Assembly: GCA_949316495.1 (NCBI GenBank)
Contig: OX439001.1
Coordinates: forward strand, 48,212,556 to 48,276,555
From: Amphiduros pacificus
Lineage: Eukaryota > Annelida > Polychaeta > Phyllodocida > Hesionidae
Direction: 5' to 3'
DNA: 64,000 nucleotides
Shown: positions 53,142-63,606 of the stretch, in pieces
Numbering within the stretch: position 1 is the stretch's first letter
How the letters are laid out: each line of letters opens with the position of its first letter
Notes under the pieces: generated by a model
Seen by the model: only the letters and a program-made list of their open reading frames with translations
What the model was told of the DNA's origin: nothing
Database searches by the model: none
Program-made: the position numbers and the translations under genes

Positions 53142-56100
53142 CCTAACGGCAGTTCACACCTCTCCTCAACAGTTTAGAAAGTCATCTATTTGGGCTACTT
53201 TGACTGTCTTGGCTTCTCAACGTGATGATATGTTATTTCTATCATTGACATTATTTGAAATCACCTCCAGATGACACCACATAGATACAGGTGATTTACC
53301 AAGAAACAGTGATCAGCAGTGATCAAGGACATGGGAAAAGGGCACAACCAATAATACAAGTCGTAAACATGCAGCTCTAAATTTAGAAGATGTACATCAG
53401 TGATGGGAAACTGTCATGAAAAATGTCATAGTTCAGTGAGAGATAAAGGGATGGATAAAGTTAGCACTTGGCAAATAGGGGTGTTTAGTTTGGAGAGAAT
53501 CTGGCAGGAGATCAAAGTGGGGAGATAATAGCAAGAACTGAAATTTCATGGCACTGCTGCATCTCCACTGTGAATGCTTGGCATGGCTTGGTCAGTTGGC
53601 AGTTGACACATCCCACGATCCACTCCAGTCAACAAGTACAGCCTAAACAGATCAGCTATTAGACTTCACACACCATAACTAACCACAAACTTTTTGTCAA
53701 ACTTGACCTTCCACAATAGACTGGTTTGGATTGCTTTTCTTTATTATTTTTTTACTGTTTGGTCTTTGAGGGGTGTGTGTTTTAAGTGAACATGCTCTTT
53801 GCTATTTGATATTGAAAGGAGGGTGGTTAAGTGTGAGTGAGGAGGGCAAAGGTCGTGTACCCCTTAACAAAGATCTTGCCAATTCATCCTCAGATCCTTC
53901 TGTGGTAATGGTCTCTCCTTTTTTAGAGAAAAAAAAACCCCTGTATTTTGTTTGAAGTCATCTAGTGTATTATATAAGTTCCAATTCTTTCCCAACCACT
54001 GATTTGAACTTTCTATTATATTTTTTTTTGCATAATTGCAAAAAAATATCAAGCGAAGTATTAGTCATTTAGTGAAAACACAATTGTGGTGGTTTTGTGG
54101 GAACCGAATGTGATGTCACGACAAAAAACAAACTGGATAAATGAAATCAAAAGGATATATGCTGATCAAATCGAGTGGAATTGGAGAAAGTAAAGTGATT
54201 AATAATGAATTGGGTGATTGAATCATGGAATTTTGTCATTTCCATGATCGATTTGATTTCAGGCATTGAGGAAAGGCCACCTAGCAGTGGCGATTCTCAA
54301 CCAGATTCTGAGCTATGTTTTCTTTGCTGGGAAAGGTTATAGGTCAGAAGCAACTACATGCATCTTCCACCAACCTATGATGGAGCTCCCCCACTCACAA
54401 ACCATGCGATCTTAAGATCCACAAAGTGTACATTAGCACAACTCTGTTCGCACTTTACTCATGTTGACATTTTTTTAAATGGTACTAGTTGTGTTGTAAT
54501 GATAGTTTGTGTAGAATGCCTGTGTGTGTATGCATATGTACTGCACAGTGACACTCATCCAGGTCTTAGATGAAGGGCCTGATGGCTAAGATACTTTGGG
54601 ACTCGCCCATTTGTCACAGTTATGGCATAGATGGGAGACATTGGGGCCTGTGCCAATTGCTGCTCTAACTGTATTCGGTACAGGCCCATCTAGCCTGGTC
54701 GGCATGAAATAATTATGATATCTAATAAGGCATGTAGATTGGTTGGAATTTGTCAGGGCGGGAGTGCTATGTAATAGGCCTGCTAGTGGCTGTGTATGTG
54801 TAATAGCCTGACAGAGAGGAGACACAAGATGCAAATGGATTAGGGCTTCGGCAGCAGGTCATTGTCACGCAGCAGCACCTACGGCATGGCATGTTTACCT
54901 TTCCTGGGTGAGTGCCTCGGGAGCGTGCTGTCTATCAGAGTAGTCCACCAGCTTTCCCTGCCTACACCACCAGCCTTTCTACTTGTTCCTGTCTGCCATC
55001 AAAGCCGCTCACCACTTCAAAAGATGTCTGCACTGGCTGCTTATTGCCGGGGATTGAATCAGCGAGATGATAAGAGCGGAAAGATGGAGATCTCTAATAT
55101 CTGAAATGGCTTGGGGAGAGAGGAGGTTTTGCTTATCAGGTTGGAACAGTATAAAAGTAATGTTATCCAGTTATGTTTGATATCATAGTTTGCACACATT
55201 CCATTACGTATTAACTTGTCAATGTGAAGAGTCGAGAGATTTCGTGACGATTAGGATGTGAAAACGGGAACCCCTGCCTGGGTGCCAGTCCCGTGTGCCT
55301 GAGAGTGAGACCGTGCCTGATAGTGAGAACGGTGGAGATGACACATGGAAGGAGACTGTGCTGTCATAGCAATAATATGGCCATCCTTCACATTTCCTCC
55401 CACATCACAAAGCAGTGTCACCACACATGCATGCTGAGATCAAAACCTAACAAAATTACCAGAAATATTCCCAGAAAAAATTGGTTATGCTTCTGGCTAA
55501 ATTATAATGTGCTAGAATTTCTTTCAAATGAAATGAGAGATTATAGATTCTTGAAACCATAATATTTTCTTGAGTAATTTTATATACCAGACATTCGTAT
55601 TGATATGGATCATTCACCTTTGATATTCTTACAATGCATATATATGTATATAAAGTAACCACCAGGTGTCACTACATGTTAGGAGCCTGTAACCCAGCAC
55701 TAACAATGATCACCATCTGGACATGTTCCACATGTGCCAAATCGCCATGGTAACAGGATAACACCTGACAAATATGCAATCATAAATGTCCACACCAGGG
55801 TGATAAACCTCTCATATAAATTTTTTCTGCTATGTCAACACTAAAACTATTTCATTGATTTCAAGGTCCCAACTGTTATCTGAAAAGCACCTCTCAGCCT
55901 CTGAACTTATAAACCTGTCTAATCATCACATTAAAAAATCAATTGTACATTGGTCATTAATCATTCAGTAAACAATAAATAATGAAAATATGAGTGTTAT
56001 AAAACAAATATCAGATAAACTAAGAGCTTATTTTAGCCTCTTGACTTGTGTATGAATGTTCAAGATTCATAAATCTTTAATGGGATCATAAACGTTGATC

Positions 56101-57683
56101 ACAGAAGCAATTGACACAAATCCCAGCCATGTTTTGTAGTAGCTGGTAAAATCTCTGTAATTTGTCACCTTGATCCACCATAGAATCAAACTTGGATTGG
56201 GAACACACCAAACACTCAATGTCCCAGAATGCATTTGCTAGGCTGTTGATGGATGTTGTGGAGTGAGGAGGCAGAGTCTTGATGGTGGTGCCAGGGTTGC
56301 ACAGGGTGATTTGTCTAGGCTTTCTGGTCCCTCCGCCTATCTGTCACCTGGGTCTGAGAGATAATTTGCTCCACAATGTGCCCAGACCCACTCCACACAC
56401 CGACCCCTTCCCTCATCAATCAATGAGAAAATGGCTGACTTCATGTTAAAGGCCGCCATCATAAACATAGTGCTAGTCTCCAACCCATAGAAAACGGCCA
56501 GCTGATTACTTGGTGTTAGCCTTTTGCAATTGATTCAGCAGTGAGAGAGCTGCCATATGGCAGCAACAGGGTTGAGCTTCTCTGGCGGCCAGGCTGCTGA
56601 TGCAGGGCTTCAGTGCCACGCAAGTATGCTGCACTTTGCAGATTCTCCTGGTACTTTGTGACCACAGCCAAGGATGCTCCATGATACAACACGAAGAATG
56701 GTATCAACATTAGCTTGTAAATAGGAACAGTCCATCTCGGTGTCTGCTAATATGTGATGTCTGCTAAAGAGAAATGCACAACCAGGAACATAATGAACAT
56801 ACATAGTGACAATAATGTTACATATATGTGCTTTTGTATGGGTTTATAAATGTGTATATGGCTGGAGTTGAATATGGCTGGAGTTGAAAGCCGTATTATT
56901 TCATCAGTACACTATATATTTGTTGCTGTATCAAATCAGGACTGTCTCTGGGGGGGCACAGTTGGCAGACATTTGACCTGGTTATATCTATTTCATGTGT
57001 TTTTGCACTAGTCAATATTTGAAAATGATTATTTAAGTACTTCATTGCACAGCTGTTAATGTCATTATCACCAGTATGCGCCAAATAGACATTAGATAAT
57101 TTGTTATCTAATTCTGTGGATAAGTCACACTGAATATGTTAGATTGCCAGAGTAGACTTCCAAAAAAGAGAAAAAATAGTTTCCATCAACATCAGGTTGA
57201 TCAATGTTATTTTTCATTGAAGAATTCATACTTTTTAATGAGAGTCTAAATAGGTGTGTAATGTTACCCGATGCCGCCTCCGTGCAATATTGCCATATCA
57301 ATACATGGATAGAGTACATCAACCGAGCAAGCTGTGTGCATCAACAAAGCATCAGCCTATCATCTCATCATGGTAGACTCTGCATTATACTTCCACCACC
57401 ACAACTCTCAACAGGCAGATGAGCTTAGATTAAAACTTACATATCAAATTTCTCCTAAATGACTTCCATTCCAGCCTGAGGGGAAATAATTATGATAACT
57501 TCAGGGACTTAATGTACAAGATACATATTTTTTTATCTCAATGGTTAAGATCCTGTTATTTAATAGCAGGTATTTTGTTTGATAAATGGTAGATACAAAA
57601 GAATTCCCTCTTGTGAAAGCCATTCCTAGTATGGCAGTTCCTGTGCTGCTTAATTGGGTGGATTATGGTAATGAGTTTGCTGT

Positions 57684-57812
57684 GGAGAAGGGGAAAGAGG
57701 AGGTGGAGTGGAAGGGAAGAGGAGGGTGGAGGAAAAGGAACAGGAGGGTGGAGGAAAAGGAGGGGGAGGAAAAGAAGGGGGAGGAGGAGGAGGAGGAGGA
57801 GGAGGAGGGAGC
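57684..57812 (+). repeat. Polypurine (GGA-rich) tract
   Basis: About 130 bases of nearly pure purine, ending in GAGGAGGAGGAGGAGG, about 570 bp before exon 4. It creates low-complexity Glu/Arg/Gly frames on plus and Pro/Ser/Leu frames on minus that are not genes. Such tracts can form triplex or G-quadruplex structures. Confidence 0.9.
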
Positions 57813-58377
57813 TAGCGGAGAGCAAAAGTGTTGGACACCAGTCAATGCCCAGTGAGGATTATAAGGCAACTGTTCAGACATATCTGCGCCGTCTGGGCTG
57901 ACGAACAATGCCACCGCCTGACTTGCCCTCGTAGTGTGATCAGCTCATCTCAGTCTGTCGAGACATAATGCTCACCGTCAAGGGAGACTCTCCTTTCTCA
58001 CAGTAGACAGATCTTATTGTCTCTTTCTGTATATACTTACTAGAGGGAAATTCTTGTTTCTTTATACAAATACAATGTCATCTTAGAGTGACATCCACCT
58101 GTCGCTCTCTATTGACACAACATGTGAATGCCTACTTCGTTTTAACAGAAAATTAATTAAAGAGTGGGGTTAGATTGGAATAATTATTGTGAAGGATGAT
58201 TTGAATTTATTTAAATCACATTGATTGTGATTATTGATATATAATTATCATTGAGTGCATTTATAAGAATGTTTTAGATACTGAGATTTAATCATTTTAT
58301 GTAAAAATAAATGAATAGAGAATTGAGCCGTTCCTTAGACTTGTTTGTAAATTTGGTATGATATTCTGTATTTTCAG

Positions 58378-58529
58378 AGTGCAGATCGAGTGAGTGTTGT
58401 GCAAAGCACTGGCTCCAGCATGATAGAGCCTCTCGGCATCAAACAGGAGAGAGACAAGATGGCGCCACCTATTGGCAGCCATGATAGGCGTGATGAGGAG
58501 AGACCCCACAGCAAAGAAAGTAGTGCCAA
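58378..58529 (+). CDS. GSE1: GSE1 exon 4, basic/acidic linker with SUMO consensus
   Basis: Acceptor attttcag/agtgcag; donor gccaa/gtgagt; phase 0 in, phase 2 out. It encodes residues 154-204 (SADRVSVVQSTGSSMIEP, then LGIKQERDKMAPPIG, then a charged Asp/Arg/Glu stretch). The tetrapeptide IKQE at residues 174-177 fits the psi-K-x-E SUMO-acceptor consensus, with Lys175 as the possible site. SUMO consensus sites are frequent in corepressor proteins. I see no strong direct match to human GSE1 in this low-complexity linker, so identity rests on exact phase fit and on the matched exons on either side. Confidence 0.82.
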
Positions 58530-58692
58530 GTGAGTGGAGAATTTGAATTTGAACATATTTCAAGTGGTAAAAAAATTGTTTGATACTGTGTCTTTTCAAT
58601 GTAAAGAATAAATACTTTTATATGAGAAATGTTTTAATATTTTTAAACTATTGAAGTTGATGTTAATCATAGAGTATATATTGTATTACTAG

Positions 58693-58908
58693 ACTGCCAG
58701 CACATTCCGTGATCACGAGTACCGCCAGTTCCAGTCGTGACGAGCCCGTGCGAGGGTTCCAGCCCTACAGACCCGGAGACGAGGCTCGGGCACATCTCGG
58801 ACCGCACTTCCACAGTTTGGACCCAGCCTACTCGGCCTATCACAGCGCAGCAGCAGCCGCAGCTGCGTTCTCAATACCTCCCCATCCTTTCCCACATCCT
58901 GCATTTAG
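58693..58908 (+). CDS. GSE1: GSE1 exon 5, F.PY block, poly-Ala and PHPFPHPAFR
   Basis: Acceptor tattactag/actgcc; donor catttag/gtaagt; phase 2 in and out. It encodes residues 204-276. The stretch RGFQPYRPGDEARAHLG followed by LDPAYSAYHSAAAAAAAF and PPHPFPHPAF parallels recalled human GSE1 SFRPYHTTDDLRMSSL, LDPATAAAYYHPSYL and APHPFPHPAFR. A run of seven alanines (residues 256-262) lies between the two conserved motifs. The PHPFPHPAFR peptide is nearly identical to human and is diagnostic. The high GC and CpG content contrasts with the introns. The function of this Pro/His/aromatic block is not known to me. Confidence 0.93.
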
Positions 58909-59149
58909 GTAAGTGTACTATATTCCTTTTACGTACAATTACGATGTGCATGTTATGATGTAAAAATATCAGTGAGCCTACTTTTCAGTAGAACTTGCCT
59001 TATCATTGCCATTTCCTTCTTTACATTTTCAAATTAACCAAATCAGGTTTCTTCAGGCTTATTAAAAACAGAACATATTGGCCCTCAATTATATACAATA
59101 AAAAAATTATTATGTGTATATAGATACGAATATTTTGTGTATGTTGTAG

Positions 59150-59362
59150 GTTTGATGATCCGTTATTAATGGAGAGATACCGTATGATGCAGCAGCCGTT
59201 CATGCCTTACCCTCACCCCAGCATGCTACAGCACGGCATGCCCCCGCTGCTACCCCCGGGAGCACGCTACCCCCCAGATCTCCTCTCCCAGCCCTTCCCA
59301 TCCCTCATATCACCTGGTGCTAAGCTACCAGAACACCGGTCACCGGGAGCCAGCTCAGAAAG
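59150..59362 (+). CDS. GSE1: GSE1 exon 6, Met/Pro-rich segment
   Basis: Acceptor gttgtag/gtttgat; donor cagaaag/gtatgt; phase 2 in and out. It encodes residues 276-347: FDDPLLMERYRMMQQPFMPY, PHPSMLQHGMPPLLPPGA, RYPPDLLSQPFPSLISPGAK and LPEHRSPGASSER. Human GSE1 continues at the same place with FRMDDSY...PFYPIPTPGSLPPLHPSAMHL and GVRYPPELSHSSLAAL. The RYPPDL versus RYPPEL match and the Met/Pro/Leu composition support orthology. It is probably disordered, with short hydrophobic clusters that could bind partners; that is inference. Confidence 0.9.
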
Positions 59363-59492
59363 GTATGTCCCAAATTTACACATTTCAATTGAACATAACT
59401 GTGGAAATATTTTAAATGAAAATATAGAAATAAAAGTTAAGTGCACAACATTTATGGATAGAGTAATAATTATGAGATAATTGTATTTTCAG

Positions 59493-59824
59493 ACCTAAAA
59501 CTGCAGATGAGCAAAGAAGAGAGCAAGAAGAATTAGAGAGGGTCCAAAGAGAACGAGACAGGGAAAGGGAGTTAGAACGGGAAAGAGAACGGGAGAGAGA
59601 GAGGCAAAGAGAAAGAGAACGCGAGGAAAGAGAGAGAGCAGAGCGAGAAAGAGCAGAACGGGCCGAGAGAGAACGGTTAGAACAGGAACGGATAGAGCGA
59701 GAGAGGGCGCGGGAAAGAGAGAGGGAACGGGAACGACAACGGAGCATAGAACGGTTACGACAAGAACAGAATGATATGATGATAAGAGACGGAAGAAGGA
59801 GTCCACACAGACAGGATGACCAAG
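59493..59824 (+). CDS. GSE1: GSE1 exon 7, Arg/Glu-rich single alpha-helix region
   Basis: Acceptor tattttcag/acctaaa; donor accaag/gtgaga; phase 2 in, phase 1 out. It encodes residues 347-458. From about residue 353 to 440 it is almost entirely Glu, Arg, Gln and Leu with repeated RERE and EREREL patterns, then NDMMIRDGRRSPHRQDDQ. Vertebrate GSE1 has a comparable ERERERE region at the same place. Such sequences are known to form solvent-exposed single alpha-helices or coiled coils and to act as rigid spacers. Codons alternate among AGA, CGG, CGA, GAA and GAG rather than forming a pure DNA repeat, which indicates selection on the protein. Opposite-strand frames here are shadows of the Arg/Glu codons. 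Confidence 0.92.
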
Positions 59825-60042
59825 GTGAGAAATGCTGATAGGATCAGGTGCTGATAGGATATTGTAAAATCAAGTTATGATGTGCTAGGAACCATTGTCA
59901 ATACCTCAGGGAAAGTACTCTCAAACATGAAATTAGTTGTACCTCAAAAGATCATGGTATAAAATTTCAATAAAGCTTTTGCTAACAATAAAACTTTTTT
60001 GTATTGGCATATGGGTGAAACTCAGTATATTGTGTGTTTCAG

Positions 60043-60248
60043 GTCGCTATGGGTCCATCACACAGGGCACCCCCAGGGATCATCCAATGTATGGATCTGT
60101 AGCCGAAAAATATCACAATGCCATGTTGGCAGCACGTGGGGATCCAGCAGCCATTCATAAACTGGAGGAGGAAGCTAAATGGCGGGAACGCAACCAACAG
60201 CTCCACCTGCAGGAGAAAGAGAGAGACAGGCAGTTGATGCATCAACAG
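60043..60248 (+). CDS. GSE1: GSE1 exon 8, GSI motif and EEEAKW helix
   Basis: Acceptor gtgtttcag/gtcgcta; donor caacag/gttagc (weaker, C at +6); phase 1 in, phase 0 out. It encodes residues 458-526: RYGSITQGTPRDHPMYGSVA, then an Ala-rich segment with EKYHNAMLAARGDPAAIHK, then LEEEAKWRERNQQLHLQEKE and RDRQLMHQQ. Human GSE1 has TNEEEKWLARQRRLRQEKEDRQ at this point, so the helical second half is the conserved GSE1 segment. The first half carries GSITQGTP (residues 461-468), a peptide recurring in NCoR/SMRT proteins, absent from human GSE1 as I recall it. If intron 8 were retained, the frame would stop shortly downstream. Confidence 0.92.
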
Positions 60249-60421
60249 GTTAGCGGCCTACTCCCCTACCATCTGGTGGGCAAAATACCAACTACTACCA
60301 GTGGAATATCACAGGTGTTTTTGAAACAAAATTACTAAATCTGTATTTGCTTGGGTTAGGTTATTGCTTGCAGTTGTGCTCGTCCCTGTTTGTCTTAGAA
60401 TTCCAACTGTACTGGATATGG

Positions 60422-62638
60422 CTTTTTACCCTCAGCCCCTGATGTAATCAGGCTGAGGGTATTGTAGTACTCCTGGCGTGGGTATGTATGTATGTCTGTA
60501 TGTATGTATGTATGTATGTATGTATGTATGTCTGTAGCGAACATCCTTGTCATCGCGATAACTCAAGAACAAATGATGGCAGCTTCATGAAACTTGACAC
60601 ACATATGCATCTGGTGAAAACCTCCGACGAGTTCGATGGACGGCGACCTTGACCTATTTTTCAAGGTCACGGGAACAATTATGTGAAATCCCAAGAATCA
60701 CAATAACTCAAGAACGAATAATGGTAGCTTTATGAGATTTGACACACATAAGTATCTGGTGAAGACCTCAGAATTTTTTCTATAAAACATGACCTTCACC
60801 TAATTTTCAAGGTCACAGGGACAATTATGTGAAATCATCTTGTCATCGCGATAACTCGAGAACAAATGATGGCAGCTTCATGAAACTTGACACACATATG
60901 CATCTGGTGAAAACCTCGGACGAGTTCGATGGACGGCGACCTTGACCTATTTTTCAAGGTCACAGGGACAATTATGTGAAATCCCAAGAATCACAATAAC
61001 TCAAGAACGAATAATGGTAGCTTTATTAGATTTGACACACATAAGTATCTGGTGAAGACCTCAGAATTTTTTCTATGAAACATGACCTTCACCTACTTTT
61101 CAAGGTCACAGGGACAATTATGTGAAATTATCTTGTCATCGCGATAACTCGAGAACAAATGATGGCAGCTTCATGAAACTTGACACACATATGCATCTGG
61201 TGAAAACCTCGAATGAGTTCGATGGATGGCGACCTTGACCTATTTTTCAAGGTCACGGACAATTATGTGAAATCCCAAGAATCGCAATAACTCAAGAACG
61301 AATGATGGCAGCTTTATGAGATTTGACACACACAAGCATCTGGTGAAGACCTCAGAATTTTTTCTTTGAAACATGACCTTTACCTACTTTTCAAGGTCAC
61401 AGGGATAATTATGTGAAATCATCCTTGTCATCATGATAACTCAAGAACAAATGATGGCAGCTTCATGAAACTTTACACGCATAAGCATCTGGTGAAAACC
61501 TCGGACTAGTTCGTTGGATGGCGACCTTGACCTATTTTTCAAGGTCACAGGGACAATTATGTGAAATCCCAAGAATCGCAATAACTCAAGAACGAATGAT
61601 GGCAGCTTTATGAGATTTGACACACACAAGCATCTGGTGAAGACCTCAGACTTCTCTTGATGGAACATGACCTTCACCTGATTTCAAGGTCACAGGGACA
61701 ATTATGTGAAATCATCCTTGTCATCGTGATAACTTAAGAACAAATGATGGCAGCTTCATGAAACTTTACACGCATAAGCATCTGGTGAAAACCTCAGACT
61801 AGTTTGGTGGACAGCGACCTTGACCTATTTTTCAAGGTCACAGGGACAATTACGTGAAATCCCAAGAATCGCAATAACTCAAGAACGAATGATGGCAGCT
61901 TTATGAGATTTGACACACACAAGCATCTGGTGAAGACCTCAGAATATTTTCTTTGAAACATGACCTTCACCCACTTTTCAAGGTCACAGGGATAATTATG
62001 TGAAATCATCCTTGTCATCGTGATAACTCAAGAACAAATGATGGCAGCTTCATGAAACTTTACACGCATAAGCATCTGGTGAAAACCTCGGACTAGTTCG
62101 GTGGACGGCGACCTTGACCTATTTTTCAAGGTCACAAGGACAATTATGTGAAATCCCAAGAATCGCAATAACTCAAGAACGAATGATGGCAGCTTTATGA
62201 GATTTGACACACACAAGCATCTGGTGAAGACCTCAGACTTCTCTTGATGGAACATGACCTTCACCTGATTTCAAGGTCACAGGGACAATTATGTGAAATC
62301 ATCCTTGTCATCGTGATAACTTAAGAACAAATGATGGCAGCTTCATGAAAATTGACACATAAGAATCTGGGAAGACTCCACATGAGTTTGATGGACGGTG
62401 ACCTTAACCTGCTTTTCAAGGTCACAGGCCCATATCAATAATTCTAGAGTAAATGATGACAGTTTCATGATACTTGACACACCTAAGCTATCAAAGGAAG
62501 TAGATTTTATGCGTTTTTTACCCCTGCATCAATTTGCCTTGGTGCAGTGACGTTTTGTTCACAAATATTGTGTGGAGCGAATGTTGTGCAATGAGTTACC
62601 AGGGCTGAGGGTTGATGCATCTCTGATGCCTATGTTTT
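60422..62638 (+). mobile_element. Pearl/HINE-like non-autonomous element, copy 2, in GSE1 intron 8
   Basis: Same borders and parts as the copy at 49961-51906, in the same orientation. The GTAT microsatellite is shorter (about 60483-60533). The core has six full dimers starting at 60546, 60839, 61132, 61424, 61717 and 62011, plus a partial one at 62304. The flanks outside the shared borders differ completely from copy 1 (left gatatgg versus tatgaac; right gtgttta versus atatgct), which fixes the ends. Sequence agreement with copy 1 is high by eye, so the two are recent or have been homogenised. It is non-autonomous. Confidence 0.75.
60546..62440 (+). repeat. Tandem array of ~293-bp dimers, copy 2
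   Basis: Six full dimers plus a terminal half. Judged by the B-half variant (tttttctatgaa = a, tttctttgaaac = b, cttctcttgatgga = c), the order is a, a, b, c, b, c, against a, a, c, b, c in copy 1. One dimer has therefore been lost from copy 1 or gained in copy 2. Confidence 0.9.
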
Positions 62639-62738
62639 GTGTTTATTGTCAATTTAGCTGCCGATTTAATTGAAATAAAACTTATTGAGAAAATATTTTA
62701 AGGTTCCATTTTAACTAACATTTACTTTCATTTTGCAG

Positions 62739-63606
62739 TTTCTGCGAGAGCAGGATATGTTACTACGTGAACGGGAACGGAGGATAGAGCTGGAAAAACG
62801 GGAACGTGAGAAATCGGGACCTCCGCCTCTCACGCCGTCAAAACACCATGCTCAGGAGGACTCCCACAGTAGGCACATACGCACATCAGAACCGGCCAAC
62901 TTTCATAGACCCTTTGAACAAACATTAGCGAATGGTTTTGAAAGGAACCATTTTACAGACTATGAGAGACGGAAAATGACTGAGAGAATACTGGCACAAG
63001 ATAGACAGGTTCTACAGGATGCTAGGCCGAGAACTCACTCCAACTCCGAACAGAACAACACAGACTCTCGTGATGCTCGCAACTTTGACCATCACAACAC
63101 AAATGACAGAGCCTATATAGACAAAAACCATCACCGTGACGGCTTACAACCGCCACGGGTGGTGGAAAATGACAAATCTCAAAACAATTCTGTGAATAAC
63201 AGATTTAGTCAATATCAATATGATCGTCCACACCCGGACTTTCCAACCAACTACCAAATGAGCTCAACGGCAGTGAAAGTGGAACCAGATAGTGGTAAAG
63301 AGGTACAGACTTTATATAGACCCTCAGAATCTTCACACACTGCCTTTCAAAGATACAGTAAACCTGTGGTGACAATACAAAGCAAACTTGACCTCGAGGA
63401 GAAAAAAATCCGAGAGGCTAGGATTAATGGTACCTATGACAGTGAAGAAGAGGAGGTGGAGGAGGATGAAGAAGATTATGAAGAGGATAGAAAGAGGCAG
63501 AAACTGTTACTTATTGCCTCAGGTCCTCCTCTCAAACCAGAAAAGTCCCGCAAAAAGATGAAGTTTTTGAACATGTTTGGCTTAACTAGCAAGGAGCACA
63601 GAGAAG
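62739..63606 (+). CDS. GSE1: GSE1 exon 9, large exon with VKVE, SKLDLEE and start of the DUF3736 region
   Basis: Acceptor ttttgcag/tttctg; donor agagaag/gtgagt; phase 0 in, phase 1 out. It encodes residues 527-816. In order: the end of the charged helix (FLREQDMLLRERERRIELEK), a long Asn/Asp/His/Ser-rich disordered stretch, VKVEPDS (possible SUMO acceptor Lys706), QSKLDLEEKKIREARINGTY (from residue 740), an acidic run with about 16 Glu/Asp, and KKMKFLNMFGLTSKEHREG. Human GSE1 has LVKVERVF, VSKLDLEERRRREAQEKGYY, DDSYDESDEEE and EKLEFLQLFGLTTQQQKEE in the same order. The acidic run could contact basic partners or histones; this is inference. The protein continues beyond the donor. Confidence 0.95.

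Larger units (their letters stand above)
46131..58377 (+). other. GSE1 intron 3, 12.2 kb
   Basis: Begins gtaagt and ends attttcag. It contains a TA microsatellite and a G run just after the donor, a perfect DR1 nuclear-receptor repeat at 47785, the first copy of the pearl/HINE-like element (49961-51906), a pair of CTCF-like motifs at 53107-53141, another at 55659, a CpG-retaining patch around 54.87-55.33 kb and a polypurine tract at 57684-57812. No additional GSE1 exon is needed: exons 3 and 4 join in phase 0. Confidence 0.85.
60249..62738 (+). other. GSE1 intron 8, filled by a mobile element
   Basis: The 2,490-bp intron (gttagc to ttttgcag) consists mostly of the second pearl/HINE-like element at 60422-62638. 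Only about 170 bp on the left and 100 bp on the right remain, so the intron was about 270 bp before insertion. No coding sequence; the 74-78-residue minus-strand frames in it arise from the tandem array. Confidence 0.9.

Noticed and set aside
57586-57914. Glu/Arg/Gly-rich and Ser/Pro/Leu-rich frames on opposite strands
   Set aside because: Low-complexity translations of the polypurine tract. Not the GSE1 Arg/Glu helix, which is encoded at 59493-59824.
59412-59806. Ser/Leu/Arg-rich minus-strand frames of 103-111 codons
   Set aside because: Shadows of the Arg/Glu codons of GSE1 exon 7.
51002-62264. Repeated 74-97-residue minus-strand frames (HQEKSEVFTRCLC type) in both element copies
   Set aside because: They are translations of the 293-bp tandem dimers, whose length shifts the frame at each unit. 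No domain or conserved start, and they appear only within the arrays.
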